From Parelaphostrongylus tenuis (taxonomy: Eukaryota > Nematoda > Chromadorea > Rhabditida > Metastrongylidae): a stretch of 64,000 nt of DNA. Below the pieces are notes generated by a model, which made no database searches, was not told the origin of the DNA, and saw nothing but the letters and a program-made list of their open reading frames with translations. The stretch lies in the NCBI GenBank assembly GCA_019055375.1, contig JAHQIW010000246.1, positions 1 through 64,000 on the forward strand, written 5' to 3'. A program made the translations under genes and the position numbers. This document shows positions 39,428 through 56,009 of this stretch, one piece after another; position 1 is the first letter of the stretch; every line of letters begins with the position of its first letter.

Positions 39428-40085
39428 GCGACATTAGGCTGACCAAAAAGTTCTTGAATTCTTGAAAGTTCCATTTCCTAACATCTTTGTGTTCCCTTTA
39501 TTTATAATTATGTACATATTTATCTAATTCATTAATTTCAGCCCCAGAATGCCTATCGAACAGTATGATTTGCTTGTGTTGATCCGCTATCACTGGAGAA
39601 AAGGTTCGTGCCATGAACGGCGAACTCTATTGCCGACAGCTGAATCGCTCTAGGACGAAATGGTGGAGAAGCATCCAAGATTAGTCCGTTTAAACGCGCT
39701 TTGTTTCAGCAGGATAGTGCCAAACCGCATACGCCAAGAAGACCAAGGTCAAATTTGAAGAGTTGGACAGAGTCCGAAGTTCTTCCGCACCTTGCCTACA
39801 GTCCAGACATTGCTCCACCCGATTATGACATGTTTCTATAAAACGAAACGCTTTTCAAATAGCTGTCGATTTGAATCATTTGATGAAGTTGGAAAAGCAT
39901 GTATAGAGTTCTTTGATTTAAAGGAGCCGGAATCGTACTTCGAGCAGATCCCAAATCTTGCAGAACGATAGCAGAAAGTCGTGGACACTGCTACTTTATA
40001 CTTTGGAAAATAGTTGTTGTTGCTTTTATTTTGCGCATAAAACGGAATTCCCGAAAGTTTTCGAAAACTCCTTTGCTGAACCCTA
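39428..40085 (+). pseudogene. mariner transposase, C-terminal remnant
   Basis: The plus strand begins with a mariner-like terminal sequence (ttaggctgaccaaaaagttc). After a gap it encodes AMNGELYCRQLNR and then, in another frame, QQDSAKPHTPRR followed by LPHLAYSPDIAPPDYDMF, including the third catalytic Asp. The N-terminal and ITGDE regions are missing. It ends near a related inverted terminus (gaaccctagtaag). Internal deletion and stops leave it dead. Confidence 0.75.
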
Positions 40086-40088
40086 GTA

Positions 40089-40710
40089 AGAGCTTGCAGC
40101 AAAAGTTCTGTCGCGTTGCCTGATAAAACGGTTTTCCCATATGTATTTTGTGTAAATTTGAGCTCATCAGAGAGCTCGTTTATTGTGCATCGAACGATAT
40201 ATTATTTGTCTACACAGCCTTCAGAATGGAACTATTCATGAAAGAAATTCGTCTCCTACTCCACTTCCACCCCACATTAGGTGTCAACGCTTCTGAGGCT
40301 CATCGACAACTCTGCAAGATGTATGGTGATTAGATTTGCGATGTTCGTACAGCTCAATGTTAGTTCGAGACATTCCGTGAAGAAAGAGACCGACTGAGCG
40401 ACAAACTAAGAGAGGAACGTCCGATAAGGCGATCGCCAAACAATCGTTAATCGAACTGAAGATCCATCCATGAGTTGCCGAATGTTGACTGACGAGTTTG
40501 ATTTTGATCAAATGACAATTCGATCCATTCTCGAAGAGACCGGCAAACAATCTTGACATCCAAATGGTCCCATACGATGTGGTTGAGTTGTCTTGATATG
40601 GAACAAGACTGCTCCGACTATCAAATTGTCTTTGTCTGAGCTTAACTAGTATACAAATAAATTCTTTCTAATAATTTTGACAATACAACAGACTTTCTCT
40701 ACAACCTATT
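40089..40710 (+). mobile_element. Internally deleted mariner with terminal inverted repeats
   Basis: The outer ends are inverted copies (gcttgcagcaaaagttctgtc on the left; gactttctctacaacctat on the right). Inside, the plus strand encodes the N-terminal mariner transposase: LGVNASEAHRQLCKMYGD, then a stop at codon 62, then more DNA-binding-domain sequence in pieces. The catalytic domain is missing. The same short form occurs at 60022-60589. A hookworm mariner named bandit is known from the literature; I cannot say whether this is that lineage. Confidence 0.75.
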
Positions 40711-41366
40711 ACTTTTGAGAACGAGGAAATTCAGACCAGTAAACTCTTTGTGCGATCATTTCGCCTAGAAAAAATGTTGGTCAACAAAGGGATCCGGCAA
40801 CCACCGTCCGACTACTGCGTTCGGAAACTATTTTACATAAATTGGCCCTTCGCCCTTATTCAAGACTTTTGATGATGGTCAACAAATGCAGAAGGCAGTG
40901 ATTGCACAAATGTTCTGGCGCACTTGCATCGCAAGTCACAGAAGTACAGCGTGCACACCACAAACACAATACAGACTGTCCTCTTATCTGATCATAACGT
41001 GGGCATGAAACAGACCAGAACAGCAGTAAACCGAAAAGACGGGTGGTAGCACCCACTAATGGGGACCAACTACATATGCAGACATGTTTGTAGCTCAAAT
41101 TAACCAGCTACATACAGTGGTTGTTTTTTACGCTAAGGCTTTCAGTAAGTTATAAATATTTTGGTAAAGTGGTGAAAATTTTGCAATAGAAGCTTAACGC
41201 TTTAATGCGGTGTCTAACCCAACCATGAAACAAAAGAAAAAAGCCATCACCGCAGACTTATGATGGTAACAACAAATTCAGAACAATGATCAGAGTTCGC
41301 AGAAAGAAAACAACAGCGGAAACACTTTTAGAATAAATTAATGAGAAAGTAGATCCTAAAAGAATC

Positions 41367-48303
<6,937 letters not shown>

Positions 48304-51300
48304 CTGCAAAGCATTGGAAACAAGGTTACAAGTCTGCCTGCCAAATTATATACGAGAAATATTTCCGATTTTTTGGAAAAGAAAAATAAAACAGGTGTTA
48401 ATTGGGCACTAAAACCTACAAAATTATCACACATACCTACACGATATATATAAGATGTAGAAATTTTCAGTTCACCTCCAAGATAGCCTTTTACAACATG
48501 GCCACATTGTATACCCAAGGATGCTAAGAGATATGCCAAATTGCCTTAAGTATGAATTGAAACCCGCGTTTAATCCTTACCAGGGGAGCGTTCTAATCAC
48601 TGCACTATTGAGTTTTGCTTGAAGGAGTGAAAGTAGAACAAGCGCCTCGGCAGTGCAGTGGTTAGCTCATAGCCCCCGAAAGGATGAAATGCGGGTTCGG
48701 TTCAACGTCTGACCTAGATTCCGAGTTTTGTATATCGCTCAGCAATCTTGGACATCTCAGAATACGGAAAACTGAGAATCGACACGGTAAGCCCGATATG
48801 ATACTGCAACTTTCAGATAGGGGGGGGGCCCTTAGCCAAGTGATTGTGATGTTCACCGCGGCGCGCGTGCACCCGAGCTTCGCCCTCTCCTCCCAACACT
48901 CTCCGGCAGTTAACACGAACGCCCTATGGAACGTCAAAGCCACGCTATCCTCGAGATTGCAACGGAGACATGCTCAACCAATTTCGATCGTCATTCAAGG
49001 AAGACGAAAAACAAATCAAAGGCTTGGAGTACTGGGATCAGCACGATGGAAATTGTGAGGACAGGGTCCTGTCAAACAAAGAAAAACCTTTGAGATTTGA
49101 AACTTTCGCAGGTGATCTTCGAAGCAAAGTGGACTATCTGTCGTTTGGAAAGCCTCGTATCTCAAGCGAAACAGGGAAACTAACAAAGCGGAGAAATTTA
49201 GACAAATGAGACTAGCAGTCATCTGATCCTCGTAGAACTTCATTGTAACAATATCCAATTGATTGAGCCAGCAAAACGAATGTGATGGAAAAAAATTGCT
49301 CCGGATACTACGTTGCGACGTCTTCGTTTTCTTCAGAGCCAATTATTCTTGTCTGATGTCCATAGCCGGTCGTCCCTCGTTTTTGATTCCTTTTGCTTAC
49401 AACTTGCTTACATTCAACAATTTCGACACCTCTAAATTTATGGCTATAATCGCGAAACAAGTATATAATCCAGTGATGCCACCCTGATCCAACTCTTTAC
49501 TGTTAGTAAATGTCCACCTAACTAAAAGGCCAGTGACTCAGTAGCTGGTTCAAGCAATACTCGTAAGTCAATTGATTCATCCTTTTCCTCTTAAGCCGAC
49601 CTAACTCTGAATTCATAAGCGAACCATAGGACTCAAAATTACTCATTAACATAGTCATTCCTGCATTTAACTAGGTAGAAATTGGCTCCAAACAAAAGAA
49701 AAGTCTCGTGGATTTGAAAATATGTATTGTATCTCGGCACCCAATCCGACAACAACACGATTAACTGCTTACACTATGATGAGCCTGATGAATCATAGAA
49801 ACTAATTACGTTATTAACTGAAGGAACACGGAAAGGAATGGTCAAGGCGGATTTCGCGAAAAAAAAATCGTACCAATTTAACTTTCTCCATGTGATCGGA
49901 AATTTAAGGAGCACGGCGACTGATGACAATGAAGTTTTCATCGAAGAACTCTACAGCTTCACTTCACTCAAAATGAGTGAATTTGATGTTCTGAAGAGCT
50001 TTCGATATCAATTCGCCGCGCCGAACGCCGGCGCCTAACCGCCTAAGAGTCTCATGAAAACGGAAAAATTTCTTCGAATCTACTAGATGCCACGATTCTC
50101 TAATGGTCACACATTTCCTACATCAGTCACACCACGCTTATTCAATCCAAGTAACCGGAGTCAAAAATAATCTGCTTCTTCAAATTGAAAAAGACGTATG
50201 CCTTATAGCTAATTTCTGAGCCATGCATGTGATATGTTATGAGCACTTATGCAGTGCTATACACGTGTTTCGGCCTTGCTCAGCCTCACCAGTAACACAC
50301 TGCCCATGGTCTTAGCCAATCCTCTCGTGGGAGAACGCTCAAAAATAACTACAAGGCATGTTGAAATTTTGAGCTTGATCTAAAGAACGACTCGAAACCA
50401 AAGTTGATATATATGTCGACGATATCAGTCAAGAGCAAGTCGATGTGAACATCACTGCCCATTCAGTGGTAGTCTCACCTAGTGGAGCGTGTAAAAAGTA
50501 CGCCTGGCGCCTCCTCTAAATAAGGGCGTTGAATTCCCCTCGAGAGGACTGGCTAAGACGAAACACACTGTGCTATTGATGAGGCTGTACAAGGTCGAAA
50601 CACGTGAACTGCACTGCATGAGTGCTCAACAGACCACATGCATGGCTTAAAAATAACTATAAGGCATAGAGAAATTCAAGCGCGAAAGCATTCGAAACGA
50701 AAGATATGATAAAAGAAACATATTCGATCTAAAAAGTGAATGTGACAGTAAAATGATCCAAAAATGTGTGTAAAATATCCTCCTCAGACGTTCGTCAAAG
50801 AATTGAGCTGGCCAATGTGTCAATCAAATCAAAAGATAATCAATACAGAGAGGAAATATGGGATGGAATCCTCGAGCGCGTCAAGAGCGAAATCGCTTCC
50901 AAGGTCAAACCACTTTAGAAAGATGTGCGAATAATCGGGACTTCTTACTCGAAAGTTTAACAGTTTCCTCGACGGATTTATCCCACTTCAAAGTCCGAGA
51001 ATGAAGGATGGACTCAAAGGTAAACCCCTAGAGGATTCCTAAGAGGGAAAGGTTGAAGGATATAGCATGCATACGAGCCAAAGAACATTCCGCAAAGTAT
51101 GGACACTATGCTGGCAGTACACGAAAGAATAGTCCTTCAAATGCTCCAGCCAAATGGCCTCCTTCCCTAACCTGCAATTCCTCTTTTCTTTTGTTTCCGT
51201 TGTGAGAACTGAGCAACAGAGTGACTGTCGAGGAAAACCCGATAGCCTCAGCTTTCTTGAGCCCCACATGATTCTATAACTGATTTCAGCGCAGAGATAT
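48304..51300. other. Intergenic between synthetase and upstream repeats
   Basis: Contains a tRNA-like piece at 48640-48725 (plus), a repeat block at 48840-49000, and a foldback hammerhead element at 50205-50690. The minus-strand frame 48539-48430 ends next to a donor-like gtaggtatgt and could hold an upstream leader exon of the synthetase, but nothing in it is recognisable. No other gene seen. Confidence 0.4.
50205..50690. mobile_element. Foldback element with two decayed hammerhead arms
   Basis: The outer ends 'gagccatgcatgtgatatg' and 'ccacatgcatggctta' are inverted. The left arm on the minus strand reads CUGGUGA (A to G in the core), GGC/GCC stem II, GAAA, CACGUGUA. The right arm on the plus strand (50572-50612) reads UUGAUGA (C3 to U), stem II, GAAA, CACGUG. 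Both cores carry a change expected to block cleavage. It is the most diverged two-armed copy. Confidence 0.62.
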
Positions 51301-51309
51301 AGGCGATTG

Positions 51310-51550
51310 GCTTATTTAGTGATGAACGATATTCGATGAATAGATGAATGCGCATTTGGCCTATACAATGACATGCCACGACCCTCTAATGTAGCAAACG
51401 AGTGTTTAATCCTCCCTGACAAATTTGGTACCAATTCATCGACTCAGATGGAACCGATGGTCAGAAGCCGCGGGAACCGAGACGGAACCGGAGAGTCACC
51501 TAGTATGCACAGCGCGGCACCCTCTAGACACTCTGGTACGTGCACACCGC
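51310..51550 (-). repeat. tRNA-derived SINE, family S1 (diverged)
   Basis: Minus-order blocks 'gaatgcgcatttggcctatacaatgac', 'gacaaatttggtaccaattcatcg' and a GC-rich, altered tRNA head. Both outer ends are eroded. Confidence 0.5.
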
Positions 51551-51711
51551 CATTTTCCTCACCAGTAAACCGTTCTGCTCTCATCATTACGCTTATAAGC
51601 TAACTGAGGAACTGTAACCATAAATCGACTGTAACCATATCGGCAAATCTCTATTCTGTACATCTCACAGAAATAAACATTTGAAAGTAATTCGGAAAGG
51701 AGGCTAGCACT

Positions 51712-52392
51712 TTGGGTACGACAGATCATGGCGCTAGCCTCTCCCACCGCCGCGCACGGCGTGCGAGCAGTCCGTAAAGCCTAGTGGTTAGAGATAGCGC
51801 CTAGTGGGAAGAAAGGTTGCTGGTCTCGATCTCGACCACGACGTTTTACAACAGACTTATTGGTGTTAGCTATCGAAGATTCTTCTTTACAAGCAATTAT
51901 TACAGCAAAAGAAAGCGCTCAGTTATTGACAACACTACTTTTTGATACAAATAAGACTACTAAATGGATATATGAAAATGGAGACAACTTATCTTGATTA
52001 GCTGACGCGAGGTTGATAAAACAGTTGTAGATTCGGCTGACGTCAACTGTTTTATCAACCTCGCGTCAGCTAATCAAGATAAGTTTTCTCCATTTTCATA
52101 TATCAATTGATTATGCCGAGGTTTATAGAAAGTCGAACTTTTGAATTGTTACTAAATGGATAGTTTGCATAGAAAATCGCTTGCCCTACGGTATTACGAC
52201 ATGAGATACGATGTGATATCTTGTGTTAGTGATATAATGCATAGTGAGTTAAAAACAAAAAGCTGCGGGAGAGTGTCGTGGGAGGGGTTCGAACCAGTAA
52301 CCTTCCCGATGCCCCGCATCGCTATGCACCCCGCGCAATGGACTGCTCGCCGCGCGCGCGCCATGATTCTGTCGTACCCAAAGTGATAAGTA
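51712..52392. repeat. Inverted tRNA-like repeats flanking a PLE-end hairpin
   Basis: The left end reads 'cactttgggtacgacaga' followed by a tRNA-like piece (51765-51845, 'gcctagtggttagag'). The right end is the inverse ('ctgtcgtacccaaagtg') with its own tRNA-like piece (52255-52350, 'gaggggttcgaaccagtaacc'). Between them at 51967-52110 is a hairpin built from PLE-terminal sequence. A third, unpaired copy of the tRNA-like unit lies at 53605-53710 (minus). Confidence 0.6.
51967..52110. mobile_element. Hairpin made of two Penelope-like element ends
   Basis: Arms of about 62 bases ('cttatcttgattagctgacg' and its complement) flank an 18-base loop containing gtagattcggctgacgtc. The arm sequence is the same as the outer flanks of the GIY-YIG element at 62037-62825, so this is a PLE terminus folded back on itself with no coding part. 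Confidence 0.7.
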
Positions 52393-52957
52393 CGTTTTCT
52401 AGATTTATTTTAGTCACTGGTTTTGAAAAAGCTATGCCAACTTCAAGGAAAAGGTTCCAAGAAGATGATAGTTGTGAATAAGTCAAAATTACTATTTCCT
52501 ATGTTCCCAGCTCAAAGCTGGCGTGGTTCAAAACACCTTATGAACTAAAATTCATATGACGATAACGAGACCTCCTCGAGCTTGGCTTCTTTCAAACCTT
52601 TTTTCAGCAACTCATCGGCAATAATATATGACTAGCCTGCTAATCTACTAAATTTCGGAAGTTTTAATCAGTGAAAACCTGTTGATTTCTCAACTAACCA
52701 ACCTTGTAGAACTCCTGCGCGTACGATGCTTTCTGGGTTCTTGTTCCAACAGTTGCTACTACTCTTCTAACCAAGAGGGTACTTATCATGTACCCAACAG
52801 ACGGGCTTCTCTAGAACGAAGCATATATCACTTATCGATTGTTATGAGGGCAGTTCATATGATGGATGGCATACGAGGGAAAATTTGTGCTCTACAAAAG
52901 AAATCTGATGAGCTGTTTTCTGACCTTTCGATTCATCAAGTTCCTTAGAATATAAGG

Positions 52958-53270
52958 ATAAAGCTAGGGAATAAAGCTCTCGACATTGACCCATCCCTGG
53001 CAAATGTGCCACGCATTCGATTCCATTCGTATCATGCATCATAGATGTGACTGAATGCATATCTCGCCTTTACATTGACTCGCCATGGGCTACTAATCTC
53101 TCAGACTAATGCTGCTGTCTATTCTAACAAGTGGGTATCAATTTGTTGACCCCAAAGAGGTCGAAGGCTTGGTAAGCCTTGAGCGCGGGATCGAACCATC
53201 GACCATCGATTAGTCGACCATCCATCCATCGCAGAGCAGCCTCTAAGCACTGCGCCACACGTCCTCACTG
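52958..53270 (-). repeat. tRNA-derived SINE, family S1
   Basis: From 'ggataaagctagggaataaagctctcgacattgac' to 'tgcgccacacgtcctc' in minus order. The head includes 'gcgggatcgaacc'. The 'taaagct' tail is partly duplicated. Confidence 0.72.
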
Positions 53271-53364
53271 ATTTAAGTAAACTCATTTACAAGATTCCTT
53301 TCTTTCTTTATAGCAGTGTTACGGTGTTTCAACTACATGTACAGCAATCCTGAATAATATGCAA

Positions 53365-53620
53365 AATTCGAACCTTGTGCGGGAGTCGAACCCGCGTCTC
53401 AACGTTTTCCGAAAGCACGTTCCAACCACTGCACTACCCGTATCTCGCAGTGGTTAGCATGCACTCCCCGGGAGGGTGGATGTCTATCGAAGACACCGCG
53501 CTTCCACCAGTGCGTTGTGCTGAAGAAAGTGCGGTGCTCCTCACAGTGTAGTGGTAGCACGAGCCCTCTGTAAGGGTGAGACACGAATTGAACTCCCCGC
53601 CGAGGCCCAAAGTTTGCTGT
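53365..53620. repeat. Cluster of tRNA-derived short repeats, family S2
   Basis: 53365-53445 is a minus copy ('gtgcgggagtcgaacccgcg', 'accactgcactaccc'). 53530-53612 is a plus copy ('cacagtgtagtggtagcacgag'). Another minus copy lies at 54905-55000 and a plus copy at 55095-55175. None has a canonical anticodon arm. Confidence 0.6.
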
Positions 53621-55249
53621 GAAGCGTCGTGGTGAGGGTTTGAACTAGAAGCCTTCTTCCCGATGACCACCATCTCAACCACTTGGCACTACGGACTGCT
53701 CGCCGCCGGTCCGCACTGAAAGGGTTGAATGTATGGACCTAGCTTCCTAGCCTCAACCCGTTCACGACCGTCATAGAGAAACGTGAGGCGTACTGGGTTT
53801 TCAGGAAGAGTCGTTCTATTGTTCAGTTCCAAGAGAGGGGAGAGAAAGAAAAGAAAGAGGAATTAGAAGCGAGAAAAGGCAGCCATCAAAGGACAAAGTT
53901 TAGAAGGCTGTTCCAAGCGCGTACCGGCCAAAACTGACCCCACAGAGGGTTATGAGTAGGCTAAACCTCAAGGCGTAGATCAATCTCAACAAATCGATAT
54001 CCTATGGTGTGGGGGTATTCTTTAGAACCCAGGAAGTACTCTCATGAAAAGAAGCAACTTATTCAATAAATCATAGGCTTACAGATCTCATACGTCCACA
54101 GAGACTCTACCTCAAATAGAAAGCGATATATACTACAAAAAAAACAGATACCAAATCAAAACTTCTCCAGATAAACATCTCATGCGTTTTTCAACTCCTA
54201 TCAATGAATTCTAACCCTTTCGGGGCCGTGAACCCACGTCCTATGCATCTCCAACCCCCAGCGTGGCGACGCTAGACTATCTCCACGTCCTCCATATCTC
54301 TGACACTCTATTTTCCCTTGAAACAATATAATATATCGACATATGAAATAACACAACAATTATATCTCAAACCGTCTGAGGTTAGAGATAGCAGAGGACG
54401 TGGATCCACGGTCCCGAAAGGGTTAAAAAGTTCTAATTCAGTTTAAAATAGAAAGCTATACAATTATCTGCCGATTTATTGGGGAAAAGTCCAAGCAAAT
54501 GCAAGCCATAGACGATTCAATGAGTAGTAATTACCGAGCTTCGACTCAGGTGAGCACACCGATAATCGAAGAAGAAGAAAGAAACGATTTATCGGATAAC
54601 TACAGGTATCACATAACATCGAGCTTTGAACACCTAAGAATCATTCTATAAAATTAATTAACAAAAACAATCAACAATATGCCTATAAATTAGTTAGAAT
54701 TGTTCAGTGAAGACAGAAATCAAGTCCTGAAGTTAGAAGGTTCTGGAATTTCAACATGTCCAAAGATCATCTGATATGCGACATTAATAGGTTATAAAGA
54801 GTGCTAAAGCCTCTAAAATAACAATTGACTAGAAATAACTAACTGTCAAAATGACCTGTTTACTAACACCTTACTAAGTATCCTTGTTTGAGCAAGGGTG
54901 CTAAATACTTTGCGAAAGCGTCGACTCCAAGTGGGAGTCGAACCCGCGCTTTCGCTTACAGCGTGATAGCGTGCTACGACTACATCATCTAGGTCACCGC
55001 TTCACCACCACTTCATCTTCGATATAAACTATCGTAGCTGCTAAGAGCCAAGCTTCGATAGGCCTATATGACTGACAAAGTGTTAGCAAATCGATGGTCC
55101 TAGTGCTGCAAGGGTTAGCAAGCGCCTTGGTATGGGTAAACGCGGGTTCAACTCCCGTCTGGAGACGAAAGCTTTGAATACTACTCAGCATATCCTTTCA
55201 TCATTATTTGAGCCAACATGTCATGTGGTCTGGTAAGGGCTCTTGTACA

Positions 55250-55292
55250 GCTCGATACACGTGTTTCGTCCTTACAGACTCATCAGCCGGGC
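55250..55292 (-). ncRNA. Hammerhead ribozyme motif (left arm)
   Basis: Minus strand: CUGAUGA (55286-55280), stem II GUCU-GUAA-GGAC, GAAA, then ACACGUGU with A as the cleavage-site base and U next. Stem I GCCCGG against UCGAGC pairs five of six positions, including one G-U. The core matches the hammerhead consensus without change. Confidence 0.78.
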
Positions 55293-55552
55293 AGAACCCG
55301 TCGTCTGTCGATCTTTTCATAGTCAGTTCTCTCGGGAGCCTTAAACTCCTTATAGAGAGTCATCGACGACGTACGCTTTACGCTCTATGTCAATTGAAAC
55401 ATTCACCTAACACAGAGTGTTGTGCACTCGACTGCTCATTGGCTGGTACTTTTATCATAATTATACCTTTATTTCGTCGATGACTCTCTATAAGGAGTGT
55501 AAGGCTCCCAAGAGAACTCTGACTATAAAAAGATCGACAGACGACGGGTTCT

Positions 55553-55595
55553 GCCCGTCTGATGAGTCTGTAAGGACGAAACACGTGTCTCGGGC
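55553..55595 (+). ncRNA. Hammerhead ribozyme motif (right arm)
   Basis: Plus strand: CUGAUGA (55559-55565), stem II GUCU-GUAA-GGAC, GAAA (55578-55581), ACACGUGU, then C at 55589 as cleavage base. Stem I is GCCCG with CGGGC, with a U-U apposition next to the core. Stem III is palindromic, which allows either a very short stem in one molecule or an 8-bp stem between two copies, as in known dimeric hammerheads. Confidence 0.78.
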
Positions 55596-56009
55596 TGTAC
55601 AAGAGCCCTTACCAGACCACATGACATGTTGGCTCAAATGATGATGAAAGGAATATATTGAAATTTGAGCGTGGTCTAAACAAAGCACTCGAGATAAAGG
55701 TATAACTACTCAGCATACTTAGATATACTAATTATAACATCATAAAATTGCTATAGGAGCGGCAAAATGAGAGGAAATTCACTGCAGATTATCGTTATTC
55801 AAGCATGTCGAGTTAAGTGTTGATAAGAATTGATCTAACAAGTTAATACCTAATTATAATCTTTGAATAGTTAACTTGCAACTAGAAGTAACGAGCTCGT
55901 TAGAATCCACAGACAGACTATGATTCAGAGTGTAAACATACGCGTATAGGAAGGACTGTGACCAGCTTCTATATAGGCTAAATCATAGACTCTCTTCCTG
56001 GAGAAAACT

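Larger units (their letters stand above)
55196..55695. mobile_element. Foldback element with a hammerhead on each arm
   Basis: Two arms of about 180 bases are inverted copies, each beginning at the 'gagccaacatgtcatgtggt' outer end and reaching the inner 'ctccttatagagagtcatcg', with a spacer of about 100 bases. Each arm carries a hammerhead motif on its own strand, directed outward. No open frame of interest lies inside. A second copy is at 58190-58625. It lies between the carrier and the synthetase gene. Confidence 0.82.
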
